Shown: piece by piece, positions 27,079-36,192 of the stretch
Layout: each line of letters opens with the position of its first letter
Position numbering within the stretch: the first letter of the stretch is position 1
The notes under the pieces: model-generated
Databases searched by the model: none
The model's input: only the letters and a program-made list of their open reading frames with translations
What the model was told of the DNA's origin: nothing
NCBI GenBank assembly: GCA_013696305.1
Contig: JACCYV010000131.1
Location: 1 to 41,197 of the forward strand
From: Nitrospira sp.
GTDB lineage: Bacteria; Nitrospirota; Nitrospiria; Nitrospirales; Nitrospiraceae
Length of the DNA stretch: 41,197 nucleotides
Direction of reading: 5' to 3'
Program-made: the position numbers and the translations under genes

Positions 27079-27696
27079 TCACGTATGCTTGAGGGCGATG
27101 CGCTCAAGAATATTGGCGACATCTTCGCACCGATCGGTTCCCGCTTCGAAATTCTCGTAGATTTCTTTCCATTTAATGACGGTGATGGGATCCGTTTCCT
27201 TCTCAAACAGCAGCGAGATGGCATCGCGAGAAAGGCGGTCGGCTTCATTTTCCAAACTATTCACCCGCACACTGCACTCGATCACGGCGGGATGCGACTT
27301 GCCGAGCAAATCCACCGTCGCTCCCACCTCTACGGACGCCTGATAGAGCACATTGGCCAGCCGGATCGCAGGCTCTGTGGCCGCCGTCACCTTATAGAGA
27401 ACGAACCGATCGGCGATCGCCTCAACCACATCCAAAATGTCGTCAAGCGCACTGGCCAGATCATGGATGTCCTCCCGATCGATGGGCGTGATAAACGTCA
27501 GGTTCAGTTTCCGCGCAATCTCATGGGTAATCCCATCCCCGATGTGTTCGACATCTTTGATGCGTTTGGCTTTCTCGATCGGATTCCGGAAGTCTTCCGT
27601 CATATCCTTCAGCAGACGACTCCCCTCGATCATGTTGTGTGCCGCATTCTTGAACAAATCGAAAAAGGCTTCTTCCCGAGGTATCAGACCGAACAT
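27079..27696 (-). CDS. DUF47/PhoU-like phosphate transport regulator
   Basis: This 205-residue all-helical protein begins MFGLIPREEAFFDLF and carries the repeated E/D-rich motifs of PhoU-like DUF47 proteins (VEHIGDGITHEI, NSLENEADRLSRDA). These proteins are usually encoded next to PiT transporters and are thought to control them. AAGGAC precedes the ATG. It lies 32 bp after fabH and 63 bp before pit, so all three probably share the promoter at 28766-28794. Confidence 0.93.
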   Translation of the reverse strand: MFGLIPREEAFFDLFKNAAHNMIEGSRLLKDMTEDFRNPIEKAKRIKDVEHIGDGITHEIARKLNLTFITPIDREDIHDLASALDDILDVVEAIADRFVLYKVTAATEPAIRLANVLYQASVEVGATVDLLGKSHPAVIECSVRVNSLENEADRLSRDAISLLFEKETDPITVIKWKEIYENFEAGTDRCEDVANILERIALKHT

Positions 27697-27728
27697 AACG
27701 TCCTTGCGTCCTTTCTAGCCGAGAGGAA

Positions 27729-28739
27729 TTACCAGCGCACCAATCCTGTAGCCCACGTCAGACCGCCGCCGAATGCGCCCAGCAGGACGAGATCTCCTGC
27801 CGCGAGACGCTGAGCCCTCACGGCATGGTCCAATGCAATAGGCAGCGAGGCCGACGAGGTGTTCCCGTAATGTTCGATGACCGAGTACAGCACCCCGTGC
27901 GGAAGTCCGAGACGGCGCCGAAGCTGCTCCAGAATGCGCGCATTGGCCTGATGGGCGATGACATGTGCCACATCGCCGGCCGTCAGGCCGAACTCCTTCA
28001 ACAACCCGGCAACGGCCTGTTCGAGGCGGCGCACCACAGATCGAAACACCGCGCTGCCTCGCATACGCAGCGTATGTTCATTGGCAAGTACCGTCTCCGG
28101 TCGATTGGGCTTTCGTGACCCCCCGGCTGGAATCGTGATGAGGCCGTGGCCCGAGCCTTCCGCGTACAGCCGCACACCGAGTATGCCGGGCGCATCAGGA
28201 CTCTCACGGTCCTCGCTTGCGATCACCGCGGCGCCGGCCCCATCGCCAAAAAGAATGGCTGTTTCTTTATCCAGTAAATTGAGGGAGCGCGACTTGACCT
28301 CCGACGCAACAACCAGGCAGGAACGTATCTGCCCGCTGCGGATCATGACGTCGGCCATCGACAGTCCATAGAGGAACCCCGAGCAAGAGGCCGACAGGTC
28401 GAAAGCCATGACCTGTTTGGCGCCCAAGGCTCGCTGTACAAGACAGGCTGTGGAGGGAAACGCGCTGTCCGGCGAGGTCGTCGACAATACAATCGCGTCG
28501 ATTGACCCGGGGTCCAGCCCTGCAGCTTCGCAGGCCCGTTGCGCTGCCACCACCGCCAGGTCTGAGGAGGCTTGTCCCTGCTCCGCCCAATGCCTCGTCC
28601 GGATTCCGGTCAATGTTACGATTTGATTCGGGTCCAGCCCAAGAAGCGCTGCCACCTCCTGATTGTCGACAATCCGGGAGGGAACGAACGAGCCGGTTCC
28701 GACAATACGACTGCGCTTCACGGAGACCTTACTGAGCAT
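27729..28739 (-). CDS. fabH: Beta-ketoacyl-ACP synthase III (FabH)
   Basis: This 336-residue thiolase-fold enzyme joins acyl-CoA and malonyl-ACP to start fatty acid synthesis. The catalytic triad is C119 (DLSASCSGFLYG), H263 (IAHQANARI) and N293 (EHYGNTSSAS). GDGAGAAVI and the C-terminal LGAFGGGLTWATGLVRW are typical. A FabH paralogue acting on other acyl chains cannot be excluded, as no other fab genes are nearby. A near-consensus promoter places transcription start about 20 bp before the ATG. The next genes encode phosphate transport, an unusual partnership. Confidence 0.92.
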   Translation of the reverse strand: MLSKVSVKRSRIVGTGSFVPSRIVDNQEVAALLGLDPNQIVTLTGIRTRHWAEQGQASSDLAVVAAQRACEAAGLDPGSIDAIVLSTTSPDSAFPSTACLVQRALGAKQVMAFDLSASCSGFLYGLSMADVMIRSGQIRSCLVVASEVKSRSLNLLDKETAILFGDGAGAAVIASEDRESPDAPGILGVRLYAEGSGHGLITIPAGGSRKPNRPETVLANEHTLRMRGSAVFRSVVRRLEQAVAGLLKEFGLTAGDVAHVIAHQANARILEQLRRRLGLPHGVLYSVIEHYGNTSSASLPIALDHAVRAQRLAAGDLVLLGAFGGGLTWATGLVRW

Positions 28740-28765
28740 CGTTGAGGTTCGCCTGCTGCGGCGAG

Positions 28766-28794
28766 ATTATAGGACCCGCGCCCAAGAGGGTCAA
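28766..28794 (-). promoter_or_regulatory. Sigma70-type promoter of fabH-DUF47-pit
   Basis: On the minus strand TTGACC (28789-28794) and a perfect TATAAT (28766-28771) are 17 bp apart, with a predicted start about 20 bases before the fabH ATG. No Pho-box-like repeat is seen nearby. The remaining spacer to 29146 shows no clear gene; a weak TTGCTT/TAGAAA pair at 29051-29079 might serve the plus-strand lipoprotein gene. Confidence 0.75.
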
Positions 28795-29146
28795 CCACTA
28801 GCCCGCATGATTCATAACGGTTCCTTGCAAAAGTCGGAGTCGCGAGGCGAACACGTATGAGCTCAGGTTTGCGGACATTACCGAGCCGGTGAGACGGCCG
28901 TGTCTTGCTCGCGAACCTCGTGAGGAAGGGGGCATCCTTGACAGAATGTCGACCGACGAGCGGCGAGCCCGTCCGCCGACCGGCCGTCGCAGCCACAATC
29001 CGTCATTGCAGCAGACGCGTTCATGACAAGCGGGCAAGATGTCGAATCCGTTGCTTTTCGCTTCTAGATCTGCTAGAAAAATTTTGCAGTTACAATCTCT
29101 CAGCCATCTGCGCCACATGCCATACATGTCATCGAGGAGTCGTCGG

Positions 29147-30064
29147 ATGCGTTTGCGTTCAAGGGGATTGTGTATGTGCCTCACCGTATCCGTGGCACTG
29201 CTCTATTTTGCCACCGGGTGCTCGAGCAAACCGAAAACCACCGCGGAGGGCAAACCCGTCAGCGGCACCGACGAACAAATATTTCTTGGCGACACGATTG
29301 AAAAGAATTACGACCCGAATGTGATCATGAAGCGCGGCGAAGCCTTTTTTGACAAAGAAGATTACGCCGAGGCCATCGTCGAGTACCAACATTTCATCGA
29401 GCTGCATCGAGCCCATCAACTCGCCGTCTATGCGCAGTTCCGAATGGCGGAGAGCCACCTGCGGATGGCCAAGTCGATCGATCGCGACCCGGAGCCCATC
29501 CAAAAGGCTATTACCGCCTTTGAGAAATTGCGGAAGGAATTTCCCGGCAGCAAATACGAGGGACAAGCCCTCCAACGTTTGGATGATTGCCACGATTGGC
29601 TGTCCAAGACCCACCTGTTCGTGGGACACTTTTACTACCGCCGAGCCTCATACCTTGCCGCAGCCCATCGATTCGATCAAATCATGAAGGATTATCCGGA
29701 TAAACAGGTGGCCCCGGAGGCCTTATACTACCTGGCCTTAACCTACCAGGAACTCGGTGCCAACGATTGGGCGACGGAAAAGCTTGCGCTTCTGGCCCAG
29801 AAATATCCGAACAGCGAAGTCGCGGGGGATGGCCGCCGATTGCTGGCCAAGCTTGAGAAAAAGCCGTCGTCACGACCACCGGCGGTGGTGGCCAAAGCAG
29901 ACGCCTCGACACCTGACACTCCACCAGCCACCCAACTACTTACCGCCACGGCGTTGTCTTCGAGCTTCAACCCTCTCTCTGCATCCACCAACCAGAGCCG
30001 ACCAAGCGCGACAGGCCTGTCGCTCCAGCCGTTCGTCTCCTGCCGGCTCGGAGCGTGGTGCTGA
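29147..30064 (+). CDS. bamD: BamD-like outer-membrane assembly lipoprotein
   Basis: This 305-residue protein starts with a lipoprotein signal (RLRSRGLCMCLTVSVALLYF) and a lipobox ending in C25 (FATGC-SS). Five TPR-like helices follow (GEAFFDKEDYAEAIVEYQHFI, YYLALTYQELGANDWA), matching the BamD/YfiO domain (about 60-235). BamD supports folding of barrels into the outer membrane with BamA. After the TPR part comes a Ser/Thr/Pro-rich tail of about 65 residues that is not part of the usual family. The ATG at 29147 has GAGGAG upstream; upstream in-frame starts lack a site and would put residues before the signal. A stem-loop follows the stop. Confidence 0.85.
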   Translation: MRLRSRGLCMCLTVSVALLYFATGCSSKPKTTAEGKPVSGTDEQIFLGDTIEKNYDPNVIMKRGEAFFDKEDYAEAIVEYQHFIELHRAHQLAVYAQFRMAESHLRMAKSIDRDPEPIQKAITAFEKLRKEFPGSKYEGQALQRLDDCHDWLSKTHLFVGHFYYRRASYLAAAHRFDQIMKDYPDKQVAPEALYYLALTYQELGANDWATEKLALLAQKYPNSEVAGDGRRLLAKLEKKPSSRPPAVVAKADASTPDTPPATQLLTATALSSSFNPLSASTNQSRPSATGLSLQPFVSCRLGAWC

Positions 30065-30080
30065 ACTGAACCACGCTCCG
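30049..30080. terminator. Stem-loop between convergent genes
   Basis: CGGAGCGTGGT (30049-30059) and ACCACGCTCCG (30070-30080) form a perfect 11-bp stem with a 10-base loop. It includes the end of the bamD-like gene and lies 15 bases from the next gene's stop. There is no T run on either side, so it may be an inefficient bidirectional terminator or an RNA-stabilising hairpin. Confidence 0.55.
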
Positions 30081-30094
30081 TATCGCACACCGCG

Positions 30095-31324
30095 CTACCG
30101 CAAATGTAACGCTTCGAGTAGCAGGTCATTGACCGAGGCTTTCAGGCGTTTCTTTGCATCGGCTAGAAATTGTTCGGCAGAGGTATGTCCCTGCAGCACC
30201 TCATAATAAGACTGTACGACATCCTGATATCGACGAAGAAGCTTGAAGCTCAACCGGGGAAAGGCATAAATCACCCTGGCCATGCGAGCTGTGACCCGAA
30301 AGTCGGGCACAATGTCCCGATTCAACGCCGCCTCATAGGCTGCCATCGATACCCGATGATCGCGAACGTTTGCCAAAATCGCCTGGGCAGCCAATTGCCC
30401 CGAACGAACCGCATAATAAATGCCCTCTCCAAACAGCGGATCGACCAAATGGGCCGCATCACCAACCAGTAATGCCCGACCGCTGACGAACTGAGACATT
30501 GTCTTCTCGTCCTCCCTCTTCATGCCTTCTGAGAACGCAGGAATCGGATGCCCCACCGGGCGAGGCACGGCCCGTCCGGCTAGCCCTGGTTCTCCGCCAA
30601 CGAATCGGTCGAACGTGGCGCGCAGCCTGGTCGACTTGCCACGAAACTCTCCGATCCCCACAGACAGTCGCCCCTGCTTGGGGAAGATCCACCCATAGCC
30701 TTGCCGAGCCGCGCCAACATCGACAAGAATTGCGGATGGACCTGGATAGGCACGGTCATTTCCGATGAAAACCTCGCTTTCCAGAGCCGGGGCGCGATAC
30801 AGGAAGCGATCCGCAAAAAGATGTCGAGCCACCATGCTATTGGCTCCGTCTGCGCCAATCACGATCTTCGCGCGATAGCGGCCTTGTTCAGTGATGACCT
30901 CTACCCAGTCGGATTCTTGACGGACGGCGGCCACGCCCTCACCAGTTCGAACCTCGGTCCCGGCTTGCGCCGCTTGTTGGAGGAGATGATGGTCGAAGCG
31001 ATCCCGCATGACCATATAGGCAATCGGTTCTGATGATTGAATCAGGAGGGGATCTTGCCCGCGATAGACAAACTGCACCCCGTTCACCGTATGCTCGACC
31101 ACCGATTGAAAATCAGGATCTAACAGTCGGCCGATGCGCGCCGATAGTCCCCCACCGCACACCTTATAACGAGGATGCGTGTCCTTGTCGAAACCGAGCA
31201 CGGTCAGACCGCCGCGGCTGAGTGCTGCCGCCGCGGTTGCTCCCGCCGGTCCCATACCGACGATCACCACATCGTACGCCGTGCCTGCTTGTCCGCCAGT
31301 CATGTGCCTACACCAATAATCCAT
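30095..31324 (-). CDS. Geranylgeranyl-reductase-family flavoprotein
   Basis: This FAD-dependent oxidoreductase of about 409 residues has the dinucleotide motif VIVGMGPAGATAAAAL near the start, the RYKVCGGGLS segment of geranylgeranyl reductase-type proteins, and GDAAHLVDPLFGEGIYYA for the FAD pyrophosphate. The family reduces isoprenoid double bonds, for example in quinone tails or lipids; the substrate here is unknown. I chose the ATG at 31322-31324, with GGAGGGG just upstream; the ATG at 31303 is an alternative. It follows ccdA by about 100 bp on the same strand and might be transcribed with it. Confidence 0.85.
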   Translation of the reverse strand: MDYWCRHMTGGQAGTAYDVVIVGMGPAGATAAAALSRGGLTVLGFDKDTHPRYKVCGGGLSARIGRLLDPDFQSVVEHTVNGVQFVYRGQDPLLIQSSEPIAYMVMRDRFDHHLLQQAAQAGTEVRTGEGVAAVRQESDWVEVITEQGRYRAKIVIGADGANSMVARHLFADRFLYRAPALESEVFIGNDRAYPGPSAILVDVGAARQGYGWIFPKQGRLSVGIGEFRGKSTRLRATFDRFVGGEPGLAGRAVPRPVGHPIPAFSEGMKREDEKTMSQFVSGRALLVGDAAHLVDPLFGEGIYYAVRSGQLAAQAILANVRDHRVSMAAYEAALNRDIVPDFRVTARMARVIYAFPRLSFKLLRRYQDVVQSYYEVLQGHTSAEQFLADAKKRLKASVNDLLLEALHLR

Positions 31325-31422
31325 GCCCCTCCGAACCGGTCTTGCCGGGCCGGAGCGCATACGAAGCTTGCGCGTTCATGGGGAGGACCACGAGAGGAAA
31401 GAATCACACCCTACTGACTACT

Positions 31423-32169
31423 TTACTGCCCGAGATACCAGCCAATACCATAGCGTTCAAGAAAGCTCGTAATCATGGTCAGCGAATTCGCATAGATCAT
31501 GACGCCCACCACGATGAGTAGCACACCGCTCACGGTCGACACCCCCCAGAGGTACGCTCGCACTTCTTTAAAGTAGCTCAGAAATCGATCGACACCGAGT
31601 GCCGTCACAAACAGCGGCAAGGCCAGCCCAAGCGAATAGAACGTGAGTAACACCACGCCGCTGAGCATCGATTCGGTCGTACTGGCATAGAGTAGAATGG
31701 TTCCCAGTACGGGGCCCACGCAGGGGGTCCAACCCGCCGCGAACGCGATGCCGATCAAAAAGGATCCGAGCAACCCGGCCGGCCGGCTCCGAAAATGGTA
31801 CCGATGTTCCATTTTGAGGAAACTCAGGTTCAGGATACCGAGCAGATACAGGCCGAACAGAATGACGACGATTCCGCCGAACCGCCGCAGGTGTTCCTGA
31901 TAGGTCATCAAGACCTGTCCAAGCAAACTGGCCGAGGCCCCGAATGCAACGAAGACTGTCGAGAACCCTGCAATAAACAGCAGCGAGTTCACAATGATCG
32001 CTTTGCGGAACCGGCTTCGCTCGGATACATCGGTCAGTTGTTCGATCGAGAGGCCTGTAATGTACGAAATGTACGAGGGGACCAGCGGCAGCACACAGGG
32101 CGAGACGAAGGACAGCAGTCCTGCGGAAAAGGCAGCGATCAATGAAATCGACTGCACGGATTCGGTCAT
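31423..32169 (-). CDS. ccdA: CcdA-type thiol:disulfide electron carrier
   Basis: This 248-residue membrane protein has six hydrophobic helices and two membrane cysteines, C25 (FVSPCVLPLVPSYISYITG) and C150 (GWTPCVGPVLG). It moves reducing power across the inner membrane to periplasmic thioredoxins for haem attachment to apocytochrome c. The start at 32167-32169 places the first helix correctly; the longer frame to 32226 overlaps the upstream gene. It follows the TlpA gene by 2 bp. Confidence 0.93.
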   Translation of the reverse strand: MTESVQSISLIAAFSAGLLSFVSPCVLPLVPSYISYITGLSIEQLTDVSERSRFRKAIIVNSLLFIAGFSTVFVAFGASASLLGQVLMTYQEHLRRFGGIVVILFGLYLLGILNLSFLKMEHRYHFRSRPAGLLGSFLIGIAFAAGWTPCVGPVLGTILLYASTTESMLSGVVLLTFYSLGLALPLFVTALGVDRFLSYFKEVRAYLWGVSTVSGVLLIVVGVMIYANSLTMITSFLERYGIGWYLGQ

Positions 32170-32171
32170 GC

Positions 32172-32732
32172 TTAAGACCCTTGTAAAAGCGATTCGATCA
32201 GACGTTTCCCCGCCGGTGTATTCCAATCCCGGGCGCCAGGAATCCGGTTGCGAATAATGCCTTGGCGATCGATAAGAAAGGTCATCGGCAACTGGCGTGC
32301 GCCATACCGCAGGCCGATGCGGAAATCGGCATCATGGAGCACGGGAAAGGTAAATCCCGCTTCCTGCTGGAAGGGGCGGGTGACGACCGCGCCCTGGGCG
32401 TCGGTTGAGACGGCCAGAATCTCGAACTCTTTACGGCTGAACGACCGATACAGTCGCTCCATAGCCGGCATCTCAATCTTGCAGGGGCCACACCAGGTCG
32501 CCCAGAAATTCAGAAGCACGACTTTCCCGCGAAACTGATCCAGCGCGACATTAAACCCTTCAGAGTCTTTCAGAAGAAAGTTCGGCGCTTCCTCATCGAC
32601 CTGGGGAATGCGGTCGACCACAACGCCAGGAGAACCGGTCTGAAGCGAAGCAGCCTCTCGGGCGTCGGCAGGGATGAGCCCGCCGAACATCATTGCGGCA
32701 CCGATCCTGGAAAGTAACGACCAGCGGTTCAT
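32172..32732 (-). CDS. TlpA/ResA-like periplasmic thioredoxin (copy 1)
   Basis: This 186-residue protein has a signal peptide (residues 1-24) and a redoxin domain with C81-GP-C84 (WATWCGPC), then the cis-proline segment QLPMTFLIDRQG. It probably reduces apocytochrome c cysteines, taking electrons from CcdA. The start at 32732 gives a clean signal sequence; upstream extension overlaps copy 2. It begins 9 bp after copy 2 ends. The two copies differ markedly (GP versus KP between the cysteines, signal peptide versus membrane anchor). Confidence 0.9.
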   Translation of the reverse strand: MNRWSLLSRIGAAMMFGGLIPADAREAASLQTGSPGVVVDRIPQVDEEAPNFLLKDSEGFNVALDQFRGKVVLLNFWATWCGPCKIEMPAMERLYRSFSRKEFEILAVSTDAQGAVVTRPFQQEAGFTFPVLHDADFRIGLRYGARQLPMTFLIDRQGIIRNRIPGARDWNTPAGKRLIESLLQGS

Positions 32733-32740
32733 TGTCCCAC

Positions 32741-33364
32741 TTATAGCGCAGGAGTATCCTGAACAGAGGCCGCGCGCGCGGCCTTTTCTCCTGGCTTCAG
32801 GAGTTGTGTCAACACCTTGAGATTGTCCAATCGTGTCCAATCGCGAGGTCCGATCACTTTGTCACGAAGAATTCCTTGTTGATCGATGATGTACGTTTCC
32901 GGAACCCCCATCAACTTATAACGCTTGTCCGTCTGCCCCCAAGAATCGATCAGGACGGGGAATGTGAGATTGAGGCCCTTGACGAACGGAGGAATTTCCT
33001 TCGTTGTGGTCACCCGATCAATGCTGATCGCGAGAATGACTAATCCGTCCTTTTCAAAATTTTTGTATAGCACCTCCATGGAGGGCATTTCCTCACGGCA
33101 AGGCTTGCACCAGGTCGCCCAAAAATTCAAAAAGACAACTTTGCCGCGATAGTCCGAAAGCCGCAGTTGCTTGTCATTCAAATCGGGCAACTGAAAATCC
33201 GGCGCTACTTTTCCCACGAGCAGAGGTTCATACTTCGAACTTTGCAACCACACCACCACAAACATGACTGCAAGAATGGTGGCGGCGACCAGCACCACCA
33301 TGGTTCGAGACGAGCCGGTCTGCGGCGCGACGCCAACGGACTTCTGATTCGGTTGATCAGCCAT
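32741..33364 (-). CDS. resA: ResA-like membrane-anchored thioredoxin (copy 2)
   Basis: This 207-residue protein has an N-terminal cytoplasmic stretch, one membrane segment (about 22-40) and a thioredoxin domain with C86-KP-C89 (WATWCKPC) and VPETYIIDQQG at the cis-proline. The single anchor and the Glu before the Thr-Tyr are as in ResA. It would keep haem-binding cysteines reduced for ResB/CcsA. It lies 3 bp after ccsA. A C-terminal extension of about 20 residues ends the protein. Confidence 0.92.
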   Translation of the reverse strand: MADQPNQKSVGVAPQTGSSRTMVVLVAATILAVMFVVVWLQSSKYEPLLVGKVAPDFQLPDLNDKQLRLSDYRGKVVFLNFWATWCKPCREEMPSMEVLYKNFEKDGLVILAISIDRVTTTKEIPPFVKGLNLTFPVLIDSWGQTDKRYKLMGVPETYIIDQQGILRDKVIGPRDWTRLDNLKVLTQLLKPGEKAARAASVQDTPAL

Positions 33365-33367
33365 TGG

Positions 33368-34282
33368 CTATGCGTAGGCATGCAGTCCGGAGAGCAGAAA
33401 ATTTACTCCCCAGAAGCAGAAAATCACCATGAGGAACCCAAAGATCGCATAGATGGCGGCCCGATGGCCCAGCCAGCCCCGGGTCATGCGAGCATGAATA
33501 TAGGCGCCATAGATCAGCCAGACAATCAACGACCAGGTTTCTTTCGGATCCCAGCTCCAGTACCCGCCCCAGGCATAGTTGGCCCACATCGCCCCGAGAA
33601 TGATCCCGAAGGCCAACAGCGGGAACCCCAGCATGATCGCCTTATATCCGAGCTCATCGATGGTTTCGAGATCAGGAAAGGCGGCGTAAAAACGAGACTG
33701 ACTGCCACGATTCACGGCCCGCTCCTTAAACAGATACATCAACCCAAGTCCTCCCGCCATCGCGAAGGCGGCGTAACTGGTCAAGGTGACGGAGACATGG
33801 ATGTAAATCCAATAGCTATTCAAGGCCGGCACGAGCGGCTCGGCGGTTTGATATCGATAGGGTAACAGCGACGCCGCGCCCATGGCGATGAATCCGATGC
33901 CGACCACAAAGGCTCCGACGGCCTTGATCCTGTATCTGAATTCGAGGAGCACATAGCCCAAGATAATGGCCCATGACACGTAGGCCATCGCTTCGAACTG
34001 ATTCGACCAAGGGGCGAACGTGCCGGAATGTTCCATTCGCTCGAAGGCCCGTGTCGTCAATGCCAGGGTGTTCAGCACCCATCCGAAGACAGTGACCAGC
34101 GTAGCCACTTGTCCCAACTGGGTAGCCCATGCACCATCGCGCTCCTCAATATGGTCTATCGGATGCCCGGCAGGAGCCAGCTGCAGGGCGGGACGTTTCG
34201 CAAACAGATACGCCACATACAAACCCAACGCGGCCAGGTAGAGCCAGAATGTCATATCGAAAAGAAACAGTGATCGCATCAT
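33368..34282 (-). CDS. ccsA: CcsA/ResC cytochrome c synthase subunit
   Basis: This 304-residue membrane protein has about eight helices and the tryptophan-rich haem-handling motif WGGYWSWDPKETWSL, followed by a helix with YIHARMTRGW. With ResB it exports haem and attaches it to apocytochrome c (system II). GGAGG lies five bases before the ATG. It sits between resB (82 bp upstream) and resA. Confidence 0.94.
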   Translation of the reverse strand: MMRSLFLFDMTFWLYLAALGLYVAYLFAKRPALQLAPAGHPIDHIEERDGAWATQLGQVATLVTVFGWVLNTLALTTRAFERMEHSGTFAPWSNQFEAMAYVSWAIILGYVLLEFRYRIKAVGAFVVGIGFIAMGAASLLPYRYQTAEPLVPALNSYWIYIHVSVTLTSYAAFAMAGGLGLMYLFKERAVNRGSQSRFYAAFPDLETIDELGYKAIMLGFPLLAFGIILGAMWANYAWGGYWSWDPKETWSLIVWLIYGAYIHARMTRGWLGHRAAIYAIFGFLMVIFCFWGVNFLLSGLHAYA

Positions 34283-34364
34283 ACAGGCCTCCGTCTATCG
34301 TAGATGGCAGCGCCGACGGTTGAAAGGTTTCTTAGAACCGCTCTGCATCGGTCTTCCTTCAAGG

Positions 34365-35795
34365 TCAGATCTTGGACTGGATCTTCTCAGTCAGTTTCTT
34401 GAATTCTTTTTGAAAGTCGATCTGACTCTTGTGTGTCGTCCCGCCCAGATGAACCGTGACACCGGAATGGCCGGGCACGATCTTCGCCCACAGCCGACGA
34501 TGATAAATCACAGAGGACAGCGTCATCCCCACCACCAACATCGTACACCCAATCCACACCATCATGATGCCTGGATTTCTCGCGATCTGCAGACCGGTAA
34601 ATTTCTTCGGTTGATATCCGATGAATTCGAATTGGTACGCAGAATCCTTAATTTCGAACAGGTCAGGATAATGATAAAACACCCATGGAGTGGACTGTAT
34701 AGTGCTGCGTTCGTCGACCGTTAGCCGAATCGCAGGATTGGCATGTTCGGCAGTTTTTGAAAACACTTTTTTCTCAGTCGAATTGAACGCGAAATCGGCC
34801 ACGAAATCAGTCATCTTCATCTTAAGTGGAAGGCCGTCGACGGCCTTTTCCTTGTTCCACTCCAAATCAACCGTGGAGACGATTTTCTCGCTGTTTTTCT
34901 CCTTAATATTGATCCGCGCCGCTTCAATCTGATCCCAGGCATCGCCATAACTGGATTGGTAGAACCAGATGCCCTTATAGACTAACGGATCATTGACCGT
35001 AATGGTCTTGGTTGCGGTCGGCGTTCCTTGATCGATCACTGTCAGCGTGCTGTTATAGGATTTAACCGATCCGTTTTCATGGTAATCGATCCAAAACTTG
35101 TCCACCCGCAGATCGAAATTGCCGCGCGGGATATGGTAGGTCTGGCCTTCCAGGCACACACCGAATTCCTGGAATCCATAGTAACTGCCCAGCAGTCCTC
35201 CGAGCACAATGATGGTCGCACTGAGGTGGGCGACGTGCGCACCGACCCGGCCCATGATCCCTTTGGTCGCGTAGACCGTTACCTCCCCCGGGTCGCTCTT
35301 GGCCAGCACCCGATAGCCTTTTTCGGCAAGGAGCCGTACAACATGCTCTGCCACGGCTTCTTTGGACTGCTTGAGCGAAAGCGTCGCCTGTTGCTTCATG
35401 CCCTGGATGAATGCCAGCGAGACACTGACCTTATCCTGACGCATGGATCGCCACACACCGGGAAATCGTTTATGAAAACAGGTGAGAGAATTCACGCAGA
35501 GAAGCCCCAGCAGACTGGTGAACCACCACGTGTGGTAGACGTCGGTGAATCCCAGCCTGACAAACCAGCGGTACGCCTCTTCGCCATATTCTTGCACATA
35601 AGTTTCAGGCCGTTCGCCCTGCTGAATGACCGTTCCGATTGTGGCAGTCATGGCAAGCACAATAAACAGGAACATCGCCAGCTTGATGGAGGCGAAAAAT
35701 TCCACGACTTCCCGGGAAAACTCTTCCCATCCGAGTCCAGACGTGGAAGGACCGGGCGCGGTCGAATCAGATGCTGCGTCGGGTTTACTGTTCAT
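34365..35795 (-). CDS. resB: ResB/Ccs1 cytochrome c biogenesis protein
   Basis: This 476-residue protein has three N-terminal membrane helices (LAMFLFIVLAMTATIGTVI, WFTSLLGLLCVNSLTCF, AHVAHLSATIIVLGGLLGSYYG), a large periplasmic domain and a last helix (GIMMVWIGCTMLVVGMTLSSV) followed by a basic tail, as in ResB. It partners CcsA as the system II synthase. A putative promoter lies 170 bp upstream and the gene heads the cluster. Confidence 0.94.
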   Translation of the reverse strand: MNSKPDAASDSTAPGPSTSGLGWEEFSREVVEFFASIKLAMFLFIVLAMTATIGTVIQQGERPETYVQEYGEEAYRWFVRLGFTDVYHTWWFTSLLGLLCVNSLTCFHKRFPGVWRSMRQDKVSVSLAFIQGMKQQATLSLKQSKEAVAEHVVRLLAEKGYRVLAKSDPGEVTVYATKGIMGRVGAHVAHLSATIIVLGGLLGSYYGFQEFGVCLEGQTYHIPRGNFDLRVDKFWIDYHENGSVKSYNSTLTVIDQGTPTATKTITVNDPLVYKGIWFYQSSYGDAWDQIEAARINIKEKNSEKIVSTVDLEWNKEKAVDGLPLKMKMTDFVADFAFNSTEKKVFSKTAEHANPAIRLTVDERSTIQSTPWVFYHYPDLFEIKDSAYQFEFIGYQPKKFTGLQIARNPGIMMVWIGCTMLVVGMTLSSVIYHRRLWAKIVPGHSGVTVHLGGTTHKSQIDFQKEFKKLTEKIQSKI

Positions 35796-35967
35796 GAATC
35801 ACCACACCTACCTGCTTTGACCTGCCATTTACAGACCGCCTCATCATAAACGATGACACGGTGCGTGTGGGATCTTGCACCTATGCAGGTCGGTACCACG
35901 AGGTTGGAATTGCCCGGGGGGCGGGGCGTTATGATAAAAACTGCTCCAAATACGCGAAAAAAAAGCT

Positions 35968-35997
35968 ATCTTACAAGTCGCCTTAAAGGGCTGTCAA
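35968..35997 (-). promoter_or_regulatory. Candidate promoter of the resB-ccsA-resA-tlpA-ccdA cluster
   Basis: On the minus strand TTGACA (35992-35997) and TAAGAT (35968-35973) are 18 bp apart. This implies a leader of about 165 bases before resB, which contains a G-rich stretch at 35919-35930. The rest of the 35796-36192 spacer shows no recognisable riboswitch, and I saw no clear metK promoter. Confidence 0.45.
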
Positions 35998-36192
35998 GCA
36001 AGACACATCTGCCGCAGGTGAAACGATCGATTCAGTCAGATCAGTAGACAAGTATGGCTTAGTCAGTTACTATTGCCACAGTTTTCTGCGGAGTTCCTAA
36101 TCATTCTGAGAGTATCGTCTTCCACGTTTAGTCGCCGTGCCATCCGAACTCCACCGCCGAATATTCGAATCACTTCAATTCCAGGGGGAACA

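Noticed and set aside
35796-36192. SAM or SAH riboswitch upstream of metK
   Set aside because: I looked for the conserved stems and internal motifs of SAM and SAH riboswitches and found none; only a minus-strand promoter candidate is visible.
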